Below are positions 51,047 through 61,326 of a stretch of 64,000 nt of DNA, piece by piece; positions within the stretch are counted from its first letter, which is position 1; each line of letters starts with the position of its first letter. The notes under the pieces were generated by a model that saw nothing but the letters and a program-made list of their open reading frames with translations, was not told the origin of the DNA and made no database searches. Position numbers and translations under genes: made by a program. The stretch comes from Candidatus Electrothrix aestuarii (lineage in GTDB: Bacteria; Desulfobacterota; Desulfobulbia; Desulfobulbales; Desulfobulbaceae): the NCBI GenBank assembly GCA_032595685.2, contig CP159373.1:579001-643000 (forward strand), written 5' to 3'.

Positions 51047-54000
51047 ATGCGCACCTTCTTGCTCTCTTGTTGTTTATTTTTCACCCTGCTCTTCCCCTTT
51101 TCTTTACTAGCACAAGGAACTGAAGAAACTCCCGTTTCGGACACGCTTCCTCCCCCTCTGCACCAAGACATCCACATTTCCTTTGATCTTGCATCCTCGC
51201 TGATGCTGGGTAAGTCCACCCTAATCCTGCCTCCAGAGAGGGAGCTCAAGCTCTCGTTAAACGAACTGGAGAATGTCCGCATAGAGCTCATAGAAGCCGA
51301 AACAACAGAGCCTGAAGAAAACGAGCAAGAGCCTATCCCGCAGGAAATAGCACCAAATAGCGACAACACCATCTCGCTCTCCCCGGCAGCGCAAGAACGC
51401 ACCCTCTCCCTCACTTGGCAGGTATCAGCCCCTGCTCCAGGCAGTTCCGGTAATCTCATCACCCCAGAGGGCATTACCCTAACTGGTTTCTGGCACCCGA
51501 TGGCTGAGGAGAAGATGACCTTTTCACTGAATGCGGAGCTACCCCCCGGTTTTTCCGGCGTGACAGAGGCCAACGAACTGGAAATCATAGGAGAGGGAGA
51601 CAAACAAGTCCTGAGAGCCACAGCGCCTCATCCTCTCTCCTCCATCAATTTTGCGGCTGGCCCATACACCGTTCTTTCCCACCAGCTCAACAATCTCACA
51701 ATCTATGGTTATTTTTTCCCAGAAGACGAAGAACTCGCCCCGGCCTACCTGAATAAAGCTGCGGAGTATGTGCAACGTTACGAGGATCTCATCGGGCCTT
51801 TTCCCTACCAGCGCTATTCCATTGTTGAAAACCGGCTACCCACCGGTTACGGCATGCCCAGCTTCACCTTGTTGGGGCAGGCTGTAGTTCGCTTGCCCTT
51901 TATCAAGGACACCTCCCTGGGACATGAAATCCTTCATTCCTGGTTTGGCAATGCTATTGAAAATAGTGAGGGCGGTAACTGGTGCGAGGGCCTCACCACT
52001 CTACTGGCAGACCAAACCTATGCTACAGAAAAAGGAGAAGGCACCGACTATCGCAAGAACCAACTCCTCCGCTATCAGGCCTATGTGGGGGAAGAAAACG
52101 ACATCACGCTATTCGATTTTCAGCATGCCAGCGATTCCCAGCCGATGGCGAGAAAAATGCGCGCTATCGGCTATGATAAGGTCAGCATGCTCTTCCATAC
52201 GCTGCGCACAGAGCTTGGCGATGAACCTTTTTTCGCCGCACTCAGGCAACTCTATCAGGATAAAAAATACGCTGCTGCCAATTGGTCCGACCTGGAGAAT
52301 ACCTTTGCCGCTGCCTCGGGCCGGGACCTCTCTCTGTTCTTCATTCAATGGCTCTCCCATCCTGATATCCCCTCCTTAACTGTGGATCAGGTCGGGATGG
52401 AGCAGAAAGGAGGCAAGAGCGAGATCTCCTTTCATATCGTCCAGGAGACCGAGAAGCCCTATGATTTTCACCTTCCGGTCCTGATGAAAACACGAACGGA
52501 GACCATCCGCGAAAGCATTGCTATCGATTCAGCAGACCAAGCAGTGACAATCACAGTGCCCAGCCTGCCCACGGAAATGATTATTGACCCGCAATATGAC
52601 CTGATACGGACATTAGACGGGAAAGAACGCCCCTCGGTCTGGATGCAGTTCATAGGAGCTAAAGAAAAAACAGTGGTTCTGCCGGAGAATGGAGCGGAGC
52701 TTTCCGCTTACCTTCCCCTGACTACGGAGTTTGAACGCTGGGGTTGCACAATCGTCAAGCCGGAAGACGTGAAAAACAGTGAACTTTCGCAGGGAAGTTT
52801 CCTCTTCCTGGGCAGCTCAGTCCTGCAACAAACCCTTTTTGGAGCCTCCGAGGAACGGGTCACCGGTTTCAGTCTTGATGTGCGGAAAAATCCCTTGAAT
52901 CAGGAACAGGTCATGGTCCTGATATCCTCTGCATCTCTGGAAGAAAGCCAAAAGGCCTTGCCCAAACTCATGCATTATGGCAAGTATTCCCGCCTGCTTT
53001 TTCATGAAGGAAGAATCAAAAAGAAAGAGATAGCCTTGGCTGACAACGGCATCCGCCTGCCCCTGCTCAAACCACCCGTCGGCATCCCGGCCCCGCAGGT
53101 GCAAGAGTTCTCAGTCATCCTCAATGATATATCGCAAAGCAAAATTATCTATGCAGGAGAAACCCATACAGATTACGGAACCCATCTGCTCCAGTTGCAG
53201 GTCCTCCAGGCCTTGCGGGAACAGCTGGTGCAGGAAGGGCGTGGTGATAATCTGGTCATCGGGATGGAGATGTTTCCCCGTAGCTCTCAACCCGCCCTGG
53301 ACGGCTTTATCAATGGAACCATCGCTACTGAACAGGATTTTCTTCGCCTCTCAAATTATTATAATGTCTGGGGCTATGATTATCGTATGTACCGGGACAT
53401 CATCAATTATGCCAAGGCCCACCGTATTCCTCTCATCGGGCTTAACCTGAATAAAGACATTGTCAGTAAGGTATTTCAAACGGGCTCAACCGACGAACTG
53501 ACACCGGAGCAATACAACGAGGTAGCGCCGGACCGCGATCTGGACATTGCTGGATATCGTGAACGCCTTGTCCAGATCCATGCCCTGCATAAGGAGAAGG
53601 ATGAGAAAAACTTTGGTGGCTTCCTGCAGGCCCAGGCCATGTGGGATGAAACTATGGCCGAGTCTATAGTGAAGTATCTTCAGGACCATCCTGAGAAAAA
53701 AATGCTGGTTCTGGCAGGAACCGGCCATGTGTATAAGGACAGCGCAATTCCGCCTCGGGTGGCCCGCAGGATGGAAGCACGCCAGTCCGTGCTCATTGCC
53801 AATAACGGCCAGGTTACTGGGAGAGAAAAGGGTTGGCAGGCCGATTATCTGATATTCACTGAGGAGGTGGATCTTCCCCCTGCTGGTAAGATCGGGGTAG
53901 CGCTGAAGGAAGAGAAGCAGACCAAGGACCGGCCTTCCCGAGTTGAGATTACAGATATCAGCCCCTTAAGTAAAGCTGGTGAGGCAGGCCTACAACAGGG

Positions 54001-54193
54001 TGATGTTATCCTGGCTGTGGATAATTCGCCAATTACCACCATCGGTGATTTAAAAATAGCTCTTCTCGATAAAACGCCAGGCGAGACGGTTCAGCTCAAT
54101 ATTGTCAGGAAGAATAAAGTGATGAATATCAAGGTGGAATTATCTGATATGGAAAAAACGGCTATGATGCCGCCGGGGCACCCGAAGAGGTAG
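51047..54193 (+). CDS. Exported M1-peptidase-like / ChaN-like / PDZ fusion protein
   Basis: This 1048-aa protein has a signal peptide (LLSCCLFFTLLFPFSLLAQG; the Cys may be lipidated or not). An M1 aminopeptidase-like region carries H293-E294-I-L-H297 and E314 in NWCEGL, with 16 rather than the usual 18 residues between the second His and the Glu. After a beta-rich linker, a ChaN-type haem-binding/iron-regulated domain begins at ~697 (IIYAGETHTDYGTH, IGMEMFPRSSQPALDG, LVLAGTGHVYKDSAIP). A C-terminal PDZ domain follows (~930-1035, ISPLSKAGEAGLQQGDVILA). It acts in the periplasm or at the outer membrane. The combination suggests peptide or haem-protein handling; the substrate is unknown. Confidence 0.82.
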   Translation: MRTFLLSCCLFFTLLFPFSLLAQGTEETPVSDTLPPPLHQDIHISFDLASSLMLGKSTLILPPERELKLSLNELENVRIELIEAETTEPEENEQEPIPQEIAPNSDNTISLSPAAQERTLSLTWQVSAPAPGSSGNLITPEGITLTGFWHPMAEEKMTFSLNAELPPGFSGVTEANELEIIGEGDKQVLRATAPHPLSSINFAAGPYTVLSHQLNNLTIYGYFFPEDEELAPAYLNKAAEYVQRYEDLIGPFPYQRYSIVENRLPTGYGMPSFTLLGQAVVRLPFIKDTSLGHEILHSWFGNAIENSEGGNWCEGLTTLLADQTYATEKGEGTDYRKNQLLRYQAYVGEENDITLFDFQHASDSQPMARKMRAIGYDKVSMLFHTLRTELGDEPFFAALRQLYQDKKYAAANWSDLENTFAAASGRDLSLFFIQWLSHPDIPSLTVDQVGMEQKGGKSEISFHIVQETEKPYDFHLPVLMKTRTETIRESIAIDSADQAVTITVPSLPTEMIIDPQYDLIRTLDGKERPSVWMQFIGAKEKTVVLPENGAELSAYLPLTTEFERWGCTIVKPEDVKNSELSQGSFLFLGSSVLQQTLFGASEERVTGFSLDVRKNPLNQEQVMVLISSASLEESQKALPKLMHYGKYSRLLFHEGRIKKKEIALADNGIRLPLLKPPVGIPAPQVQEFSVILNDISQSKIIYAGETHTDYGTHLLQLQVLQALREQLVQEGRGDNLVIGMEMFPRSSQPALDGFINGTIATEQDFLRLSNYYNVWGYDYRMYRDIINYAKAHRIPLIGLNLNKDIVSKVFQTGSTDELTPEQYNEVAPDRDLDIAGYRERLVQIHALHKEKDEKNFGGFLQAQAMWDETMAESIVKYLQDHPEKKMLVLAGTGHVYKDSAIPPRVARRMEARQSVLIANNGQVTGREKGWQADYLIFTEEVDLPPAGKIGVALKEEKQTKDRPSRVEITDISPLSKAGEAGLQQGDVILAVDNSPITTIGDLKIALLDKTPGETVQLNIVRKNKVMNIKVELSDMEKTAMMPPGHPKR

Positions 54194-54216
54194 AGAAAGG
54201 CCGGAGAAATATTCGA

Positions 54217-56259
54217 CTACCGCCTGGGAACCACGGCATAGGCAGTTAAATTCTTCGACAAGGCTTTTTTCTCAATATACCATTCCTTTTTCGGCAGACT
54301 TAAAAGATACGATGCTATTTTCTTATTGGCCCTATACAAGTATCGTTGTTGCCTAAAAACCGATTCGACCTGACTCGGAGCAACCATCGCAAAGGCAGAA
54401 ACAATATCTTGGGGTTGCAAAACTTTTTCCCGATCAAGGAGGACCAAGTACTGCCTATCAGGTGTAAAAGACTCTGTAATGCCTCGGCTGCTATTCACCG
54501 TAAGGGCCGTAACCGGGCTCTCAGGCGGAAGCACATTGGGAACAATGTCTCCCTGATTCTGCCAACCGACAAAATAGCGGGTCACTATTGTGAGCGGAAG
54601 ATCTTCTGTAAAAACTCCGAGCAAACCACAAAGAGGATTGTCTGTACCATGATTGCATTCCTGCTGCGAATCGGTTTTCCCCTTGCTTTCCCCAACAAAT
54701 CTGACCGACTCAATCAATAAGCTCTCTGCACTGCTCTGCAAGGTAGGATGCCCAGGAGGATGCAGGACTTCCCAACACGCGATTACAAACATACAGAGGG
54801 ACACACTCCCCCGCATAACTCGATACTGTCCAATCCTATCGTACACTAAACCCGCAAGCACTCCAGAAAGACAGCAGGTTGCAACGAGCAAACTCCAGCC
54901 CTCCCTCTGATAGGAAGAGAATTGCAAGAAACCGCTGGAGGCCTGCACAGTAGTCAGAGCGCCCCAGGTCCCGAGAATTGTAATGCCTATATGCTGACGA
55001 AAAACACCGTAGCCCAAGCAAATGAGGTAAAGGGCCAATAAGGCCCAGCCCATCAGATCAATAAAAAAATTACCAAAGCCAAAGCGCTTAATCGTAAAAA
55101 AGTCCACGACAAGCTGAAAGTACGGGCTGGCAAGAACTATCTCAACATACTTATTATGAGTAACCGAGGTTTTCTTACTGACTTGCTGCACCTTATGCAC
55201 CACCTTCTCTGTGGTCGCCTTTTCTTCACCGCCGTACTGGATGAGCACTCGGGCGGTATTAAAACGCTGCCCAGAACCTGCCTGCCAAAAATGGAAGCTC
55301 GCCAGCAGGACAGCAGGCAAACACAGCAAGATAAGAAATAAGGTTTGCCGCAACCACTGCCGACGTGTCCGTAACAAAGCAACAAGGCGCTCTATAAGAA
55401 AAATGATGAAGATATGAAGCAGCATCATAGGGACAGAGGCTGCTAAGCCCAGCAAGGCTATGATAAAGAGCAAAGTCAGACCGAGTATATTTCCCTCTTT
55501 TTTTTCAGCAAGAAGAGCGTATAAATACAGGATACAGGGAATAAGCAGTAAACCGAACTGATTGGCAAAGGCCCCTATCCCTGTTTTTATGAGGATATTC
55601 ATGCCAGGAAAACAGGCCGCGCAGAAGCTGCCCAAAAGCGCAGGACGCCGGTTCACGAGCCGTTCAAGCACAACATAGATCGCCAGTACCAAAGCTGTCC
55701 CGAAAAAAGCCCCGGCAAAACGGGCTACGAGGTACGGATCAAGCCCAAAAAGCAACACAGGTAGAGCTAAGAGCCAGTGATACCCCGCCGGATAGACAAT
55801 ATTAAAAATCTTACCATGTTCGGAGAGATGACGAAGATAGTGAAGATGGGTGTAGGCATCAGATTGGCCTAAGGCTGCGGTCTGTAAAGGATGGATGGAG
55901 CGGACAGCAAAGGCGGCAATCAAAACCAGTAACAGGGGGAAGGCACTCTTTATCCAGTCTTTGGTAAAAATCCGTTGAACAGACTGACGTAAACGAGGAG
56001 ACAGAAAGGAGAACAGAGAGCCTCCTGTCAACAAACAAAGATACACTGCCGCTTCGGTCCCAGGGGCGTGTCCCACCACATGTGACCAAACCAACCCAAT
56101 GGCGGATTGGCTACCGGTACCAATCAGAAATGCCCCAAGCAGGGTTTCCGACCAGTCGCGTTTTGGCAAGAGAAGATGAGCAATGGGCAAAGGCAAAAGC
56201 ACCAGAAGGACAAACAGGCTTGCTGTTACGGTACCCATGTGAAGAAAGAGTGATGCCAT
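54217..56259 (-). CDS. Multi-span membrane protein, GT-C glycosyltransferase-like
   Basis: This 680-aa protein has about a dozen membrane helices in the first 500 residues and a C-terminal extracytoplasmic domain of ~180 aa. ALGQSDAYTHLHYLRHLSEH places an acidic residue in the first large loop, as in GT-C enzymes that use lipid-linked sugars. IVYPAGYHWLLALP and similar motifs recur in uncharacterised polysaccharide-locus proteins (DUF6541-like, from memory). It converges on the M1 gene with 23 bases between stops. It is the downstream end of the glycan cluster. Confidence 0.65.
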   Translation of the reverse strand: MASLFLHMGTVTASLFVLLVLLPLPIAHLLLPKRDWSETLLGAFLIGTGSQSAIGLVWSHVVGHAPGTEAAVYLCLLTGGSLFSFLSPRLRQSVQRIFTKDWIKSAFPLLLVLIAAFAVRSIHPLQTAALGQSDAYTHLHYLRHLSEHGKIFNIVYPAGYHWLLALPVLLFGLDPYLVARFAGAFFGTALVLAIYVVLERLVNRRPALLGSFCAACFPGMNILIKTGIGAFANQFGLLLIPCILYLYALLAEKKEGNILGLTLLFIIALLGLAASVPMMLLHIFIIFLIERLVALLRTRRQWLRQTLFLILLCLPAVLLASFHFWQAGSGQRFNTARVLIQYGGEEKATTEKVVHKVQQVSKKTSVTHNKYVEIVLASPYFQLVVDFFTIKRFGFGNFFIDLMGWALLALYLICLGYGVFRQHIGITILGTWGALTTVQASSGFLQFSSYQREGWSLLVATCCLSGVLAGLVYDRIGQYRVMRGSVSLCMFVIACWEVLHPPGHPTLQSSAESLLIESVRFVGESKGKTDSQQECNHGTDNPLCGLLGVFTEDLPLTIVTRYFVGWQNQGDIVPNVLPPESPVTALTVNSSRGITESFTPDRQYLVLLDREKVLQPQDIVSAFAMVAPSQVESVFRQQRYLYRANKKIASYLLSLPKKEWYIEKKALSKNLTAYAVVPRR

Positions 56260-56292
56260 AGCCCTATAATGAGCAAAAAATCAGAACGAACT

Positions 56293-57000
56293 CTACAGAT
56301 ATTTCTGCACTGAGAGTTTCAGTGACTCGGGAATTAACTTAAATAATGACGACGGAATTTTGGCTTTCAGACTATTCAGTCGATTACTTTTGTTCAAGAA
56401 AGCTCTGTTATACCCTTGGTCCCACCAGCCGTCCGCCAGAGGATCAAAGACAGGAGCTTCCGTTCGGCGAAAAAATGTTGTTTTCCCAAGCACCTCTATG
56501 CACTCAAACATATCATCCGCACTGAGGATTTCTGCCATTCTCTTAATAGAGGGGATATTGGTATCATCAAGGATTAATAAGGCATTCTCGGCAAGATGAG
56601 GGTAAATATAATAATATTCCAACTCGGGAAAGGGATAGCCGTGCGGTCCATCAATCAAAGCAACCTGCAATGGTTTTGTGAAGGTAAATGCCGGAACAGT
56701 CTGCTGGGTTGGACCATTTATGAGTTCAGTACTTTCCTGGCGAAAAAGGCCAGACTCCCGTACCTTAGTCAGGCTTTTTCCCACATCAAGGGCAAAGGCT
56801 AGATGATGTTCGGATATTTGTGAAAAAAACAGCGTGGATTTCCCTGCACCTGTTTCCATGCTATAGTGAATGGGGGCTATTTGATCGCAGTACTCCGCTA
56901 TCCTCTTCAACACTGCATCAGATAAAGGACCGGAACCATGCCAATCAGCAGGCAAGGCATTTATCTGAGCTAATACGTTTTGATAATCAGGCATTTCCAA
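56293..57000 (-). CDS. Class I SAM-dependent methyltransferase-like protein
   Basis: The product has 235 residues. YSMETGAGKSTLFFSQ is the glycine-rich SAM-binding loop; FALDVGKSL gives the acidic strand end, and VALIDGPHGYPFPELEYYYI resembles the Methyltransf_24 group that often modifies sugars or caps glycans in polysaccharide loci. The rest is helical and basic at the end. The acceptor is not identifiable. It is in the same orientation as the glycosyltransferases upstream, separated by ~136 bases that hold no recognised feature. Confidence 0.72.
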   Translation of the reverse strand: MEMPDYQNVLAQINALPADWHGSGPLSDAVLKRIAEYCDQIAPIHYSMETGAGKSTLFFSQISEHHLAFALDVGKSLTKVRESGLFRQESTELINGPTQQTVPAFTFTKPLQVALIDGPHGYPFPELEYYYIYPHLAENALLILDDTNIPSIKRMAEILSADDMFECIEVLGKTTFFRRTEAPVFDPLADGWWDQGYNRAFLNKSNRLNSLKAKIPSSLFKLIPESLKLSVQKYL

Positions 57001-57136
57001 TAAATTCTCTGCATTTTATGAATATGGTCGGTAAAGCCAATCAAGCTTCCCATCCTTTATGTTCTATTGCCCATTCCGCTGGGCCAAAGGGGGCGTTACC
57101 TAACTGCCTCTTTGACAACAGAAATTGCCGAAAGAT

Positions 57137-58144
57137 TTAAACTCGGATATCTCGGCCCTTATATCCATCAGCAAGGCCGATGAAAAAACTGAGAAAAAGG
57201 AGCATACGCCATTGCAAAGGGGATGCTTTGTTCCCAGAGCCCTCTTGTCTTCGCAACCAATTCCATCCCCATATTCCCCAAGGAGCAGAGCAAAACAAAA
57301 CCAAGAGCCTACGCAGTCCCCGCTTGAGGACCCCGTCTGCTTGTTTAACCTTAGCCCAAAATAATCTGGCAGAATAGCCCATCAGATAGACCCGTCGGGT
57401 GATCCCCTGCACTGTCAGCATATGCCAATGAAAGCCCTCAGCTACTGGGTCATAGACCAAGCGCATCCCCTGCTCAGCAAGTCGATAACCTAACTCCAGA
57501 TCTTCGTGGGAGGCATAGGGAAAGGATTCATCGAACCAGCCACTTTGCTCCAACAACGAGGTTTTCACCGACACATTACAGGTATAGAAAAAAATCGGGC
57601 CAGCCTCTTTTCCCGGGGTCAGAGCGGCATAGTTGAAAAAATAGGCTCTGCCTTCTGTTGCCAGCCACAGCATGAAGGGATTAGGTTGCAGAGCTTCAGG
57701 AAAAGAGACATATCCTAACAAGGCTTTTTCCTTTTCAGGATGCTGCTCATGAAAGGAAAGATGCCGCTCTATCAGAGTCTTGCTTGGTTCGATGTCATCG
57801 CCGGTGATAAACACCGCCTTGCCACGTATCATGGAGAGCCCGATATTACGGGCCCGGGCCGGGCCACCGTTCTCCTTCAACAAGGCATAACGAAACATCA
57901 ATCCTGTCTGGGCAGCAAACTGCTCCAACACCTCAGCTGTTCGATCATTCGAACCGTCATCCACAACAACAATCTCGTACCTGGCCTTACCTGCGCTCTG
58001 CTCTTCAAGTCCTTGCAGGGTACGCTGCAAAGCATCATACCGATTAAAGGTGGGGATCAGAACAGAGAGCTCAGGCGTTTGAGCAGCAGGAAAACTGTTA
58101 CTCTGACCTATTGTTCTGATGTCTTCTCGCCTGTCCCTTTGCAT
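57137..58144 (-). CDS. Glycosyltransferase family 2
   Basis: The 335-aa protein opens with SVLIPTFNRYDALQRTLQGL. It has VVVDDGSNDRTAEVL for nucleotide-sugar binding and FITGDDIEPSKTLI at the DxD-equivalent position. A C-terminal hydrophobic stretch (LLVLFCSAPWGIWGW, LLFLSFFIGLADGY) suggests membrane association. The sugar and acceptor are unknown. It lies between glf and the methyltransferase gene, in a run of minus-strand glycan genes. Confidence 0.88.
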   Translation of the reverse strand: MQRDRREDIRTIGQSNSFPAAQTPELSVLIPTFNRYDALQRTLQGLEEQSAGKARYEIVVVDDGSNDRTAEVLEQFAAQTGLMFRYALLKENGGPARARNIGLSMIRGKAVFITGDDIEPSKTLIERHLSFHEQHPEKEKALLGYVSFPEALQPNPFMLWLATEGRAYFFNYAALTPGKEAGPIFFYTCNVSVKTSLLEQSGWFDESFPYASHEDLELGYRLAEQGMRLVYDPVAEGFHWHMLTVQGITRRVYLMGYSARLFWAKVKQADGVLKRGLRRLLVLFCSAPWGIWGWNWLRRQEGSGNKASPLQWRMLLFLSFFIGLADGYKGRDIRV

Positions 58145-58170
58145 AGAAAAAACTACTATTCCGCGCTCAA

Positions 58171-59307
58171 TCAGTTGTTCCTTTGTATGAGATCCTTATA
58201 CACAGTCAATGCCATTTCTATGGTCTGGTCCATATCATAATACTTATAATCGCCTAGTCTTCCACCTATAATAACATTTGTTTTTTTCTTCTCTTGCTGA
58301 TAATGTGCAAGCATCTCAGTGTTACGCGAGTCCATGATAGGATAGTATGGATTATCCTCTCCTTGCTTAATAGAGTATTCCTTGATAATCATAGTCTTAT
58401 CTTTTGGATAAGCTCTTTCAGGATGTAAATGTCTAGGCTCATGAATTCGGGTGTACGGGACAGCTTGTTCAGCGTAGTTCATGACAGATGTTCCCTGGTA
58501 ATCTTTGACATATATGATCTCTTTGTCAAAATCCAAACTCAACCATTCAAGCCTTCCGTACTTATAATCAAAAAATTTATCAACTGGCCCACTATATATC
58601 ACAGTTGTTGTTTCTGGAATTTGGTCTTTTATTGCAAAATAATCTGTATTGAGCTGGAGAGTAATACGCTTATTTTGCAGCATGTTTTGAAAAATTTCCG
58701 TATATCCATTGAGCGGCACCCCTTGCCAACGATCAAAATAATAACTCTCATTATAATTCGTTCTAAAGGGCAGCCTGTTTAAGATAGATTCAGGCAGCTG
58801 TACAGGATCCTTATGCCATTGTTTGAGAGTATATTCTTTGATAAAAGCCTCATAGAGAGGTCTCCCTATCATGGAAATGGCTTTTTCTTCAAAATTCTTT
58901 GGCTGTTCTATAGGATCTTTTTCCCGTTCCCGGCGGAGGAACTCTTCCACCTCATATGGCTTGAGATTTGTATTATAAAAAGAATTAATGGTTTCCAGAT
59001 TAATAGGCATCTGGTACACTTTTTCTTTATAGGTCGTAAGTACCTGATGAAAATACCCATTAATCTCTGTAAATTTGGTTAAATAATCCCACACCTCTTT
59101 CTTTGAGGTATGAAATATATGGGTTCCATAGGTATGGTAATGAATACCTGTCTGTTCATCATCTTCGGAAGAGCAATTTCCTCCGATATGCTTTCTGCTA
59201 TCGATAACCAAGACCTTTTCCTGGAGGTCATTGGCAAGGCGCTCTGCGATTACCGCACCAAAAAAACCAGCGCCAACAACCAGGTATTTCACACCATTAA
59301 GATCCAT
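58171..59307 (-). CDS. glf: UDP-galactopyranose mutase
   Basis: This 378-aa flavoprotein has the usual family length. The N-terminal FAD-binding loop is YLVVGAGFFGAVIAERLAND. RKHIGGNCSSEDDEQTGIHY and THIFHTSKKEVWDYLTKF are characteristic, as is RYEYSIKQ-like RMIIKEYSIKQGEDNPYYPI later. The enzyme converts UDP-Galp to UDP-Galf, so galactofuranose should be part of the surface glycan made by this cluster. Its first codons overlap the end of the neighbouring GT2 by 11 bases. Confidence 0.95.
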   Translation of the reverse strand: MDLNGVKYLVVGAGFFGAVIAERLANDLQEKVLVIDSRKHIGGNCSSEDDEQTGIHYHTYGTHIFHTSKKEVWDYLTKFTEINGYFHQVLTTYKEKVYQMPINLETINSFYNTNLKPYEVEEFLRREREKDPIEQPKNFEEKAISMIGRPLYEAFIKEYTLKQWHKDPVQLPESILNRLPFRTNYNESYYFDRWQGVPLNGYTEIFQNMLQNKRITLQLNTDYFAIKDQIPETTTVIYSGPVDKFFDYKYGRLEWLSLDFDKEIIYVKDYQGTSVMNYAEQAVPYTRIHEPRHLHPERAYPKDKTMIIKEYSIKQGEDNPYYPIMDSRNTEMLAHYQQEKKKTNVIIGGRLGDYKYYDMDQTIEMALTVYKDLIQRNN

Positions 59308-60277
59308 AAGACTCTTTTTCTCCTTTTAGACCAGAAAGATCCTCCCAGCGATATCGTATTGCAGCCCATACCCACCCAATAACATACGTAAGATAAATCC
59401 GTCCCTGTATTTTTTCTTCATCTCTTACAAAAAAACCAAGAGCCTTCCATGTATGAACAAATAACCTAAGAAGTGATGAACCGCCTTCCTCTTCCTGAGC
59501 AATAGCTTCAAAACTTATATTCTGGAGAGTACGAGACATCAAATAATCGGTTATCCCCCCCCAATAATAACGTTTATAGAAAAAACTTGGCGCAGTCCGT
59601 TCCTTAGGAACAAAATGATGAATGAGAATACCTGGATGGTAGTACAATCGGCCCCCTGTAGCCTTTAACCTATGCTGAAATTGCGTTTCTTCACCAGAGA
59701 GCAGTAATTTCTTTTTCCTACCAAGTCGGGTATCAAACCCCTGCATACTTTCCAGCGTAGCTCGTTGGTAAAAACTGTTACCGCCTCCTAATCGTTCTGA
59801 AGGCTCTGTCAAAAAACGTGCTTCCTCACCCCAATTGAGCCAGCCCAAAGTCACTTTATATTCGCCGGTTATCCAGCAAGGAGCCTCAACCTCCCACTCC
59901 AAGTCAATAGGTCCACCAACCCATTCTGGAGAAGGGTCTATATTTTCAAAAGACCAAAGAGCTTTCTCAAACCACGTTTTCTCGGCAACTGCATCATCAT
60001 CCAGATAACCAACATAAGCACCCTGGCTGTTTTTCCATCCGGTATTACGAGCCTGTGACAGGCCGAGAACCGGTTCAAACACATAACGAAAATTTGGGAG
60101 ATGCTCAAACTTACGGCAAATTTCAGCTGTCGTATCTGTTGAGCCGTTATCTACGACAAGAACTTCATACTGGGCCTGATCAAGGGTTTGCTCATACAGA
60201 CTCTCAATACATCGTTGAAGATACTGTTCTCGATTATGGGTACAGATGACCCCTGTTATCTTTGGCATTAATGACAT
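59297..60277 (-). CDS. Glycosyltransferase family 2
   Basis: This 326-aa enzyme begins ITGVICTHNREQYLQRCIES, with VVDNGSTDTTAEICR and GYLDDDAVAEKTWFE (DDD metal site). The domain ends around residue 240, followed by a helical tail. It is coupled to glf (11-base overlap) and preceded by another GT2 (adjacent at 60277). Given the partner glf, a galactofuranosyl role is possible but not shown. An alternative start is ATG 60268. Confidence 0.88.
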   Translation of the reverse strand: MSLMPKITGVICTHNREQYLQRCIESLYEQTLDQAQYEVLVVDNGSTDTTAEICRKFEHLPNFRYVFEPVLGLSQARNTGWKNSQGAYVGYLDDDAVAEKTWFEKALWSFENIDPSPEWVGGPIDLEWEVEAPCWITGEYKVTLGWLNWGEEARFLTEPSERLGGGNSFYQRATLESMQGFDTRLGRKKKLLLSGEETQFQHRLKATGGRLYYHPGILIHHFVPKERTAPSFFYKRYYWGGITDYLMSRTLQNISFEAIAQEEEGGSSLLRLFVHTWKALGFFVRDEEKIQGRIYLTYVIGWVWAAIRYRWEDLSGLKGEKESYGS

Positions 60278-61305
60278 CAGGAAGCTTTCTTGGGATGTTG
60301 TTGCATTTTTTGTTTTATCACGGAAAAAAACAATAATAGCATCCGGACCTTTCTCTCTGAATCGCCCTGCCCTAGCCTGCTGTTCATGTATTGACGCAGT
60401 ACCTGTAGGCCAAATCCAGTATTATTCAGGCATAAACGATACCAAATCAAGGTAATAGTGGGCCTCAACTCACTCTTACTTATCGGTATGTTATCAAGAA
60501 GCTGCTGCAACCACTCTTCAGCCCGGATGAATTCACTCCATGCAGAAAGCACACAACTTCTTCCTCGACCGATATTACGGTGAAAAAGTATTTCTTCATC
60601 TGTGCAGGATACCCCCAGACGCTCTAAACGCTCTTTAATAATTCTGGCCGCTTGCTTATCCATCCGATCCCAGTCAGAACCGGTCATACTCTCTCCATGT
60701 ATTCGATAACGCAACAGAACCTCTTCCATATTAGCGCTAGGAAACTTATCCACTGCTCGACTCCACAACTCATAATCTTCAGTAGGATAATAGCTTCCCT
60801 CATAGGAAAGACCTTGTTGAAGAAACAATTCCTTACGCAGCATCACCGAGGGATGGCAAAATGGGCAATCAAAAAGAGCATAAGCCCTAATAGCATCCGA
60901 TGTTGCCGGGTAAACATCCCTCCGGGGCTTGCCTGCACCGAAAATCTCAATAGCTGTACCACACATCCCGATTTGCGGATGCTGGTCCATATACTCTACT
61001 TGTCTTTGGAGACGTTGAGGCAGGGCGATATCATCCGCATCCATTCGAGCGATATATTTTCCACGGGCCTCTCTCATGCCACGATTTAAGGCACCAGAGA
61101 GTTTAAGACGCCTTTCGTTTTTCAGTAGACGAATACGCTGATCGGTAAAGCTCCCGATAATATCTGCTGATCCATCTGTTGAACCGTCATCAATAACCAA
61201 CAGCTCAAAATCTGTATACGTCTGCTGTAGAAGACTGGCTAGCGTTTCAGCTAAATACTTTTCACCGTTATAAACCGGTAGAAGCACGGTTACTTTTGAG
61301 TCCAT
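60277..61305 (-). CDS. Glycosyltransferase family 2
   Basis: This 342-aa protein starts VTVLLPVYNGEKYLAETLAS, with LLVIDDGSTDGSADIIG and the metal site YIARMDADDIALPQRLQRQV. PFCHPSVMLRK in mid-domain is typical of the common GT2 group of O-antigen and capsule clusters. The C-terminal ~100 residues are helical and basic. Its stop overlaps the next gene's start. The sugar donor is not predictable. Confidence 0.9.
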   Translation of the reverse strand: MDSKVTVLLPVYNGEKYLAETLASLLQQTYTDFELLVIDDGSTDGSADIIGSFTDQRIRLLKNERRLKLSGALNRGMREARGKYIARMDADDIALPQRLQRQVEYMDQHPQIGMCGTAIEIFGAGKPRRDVYPATSDAIRAYALFDCPFCHPSVMLRKELFLQQGLSYEGSYYPTEDYELWSRAVDKFPSANMEEVLLRYRIHGESMTGSDWDRMDKQAARIIKERLERLGVSCTDEEILFHRNIGRGRSCVLSAWSEFIRAEEWLQQLLDNIPISKSELRPTITLIWYRLCLNNTGFGLQVLRQYMNSRLGQGDSERKVRMLLLFFSVIKQKMQQHPKKAS

Positions 61306-61326
61306 AATATAAATACAGGGCCTTCT

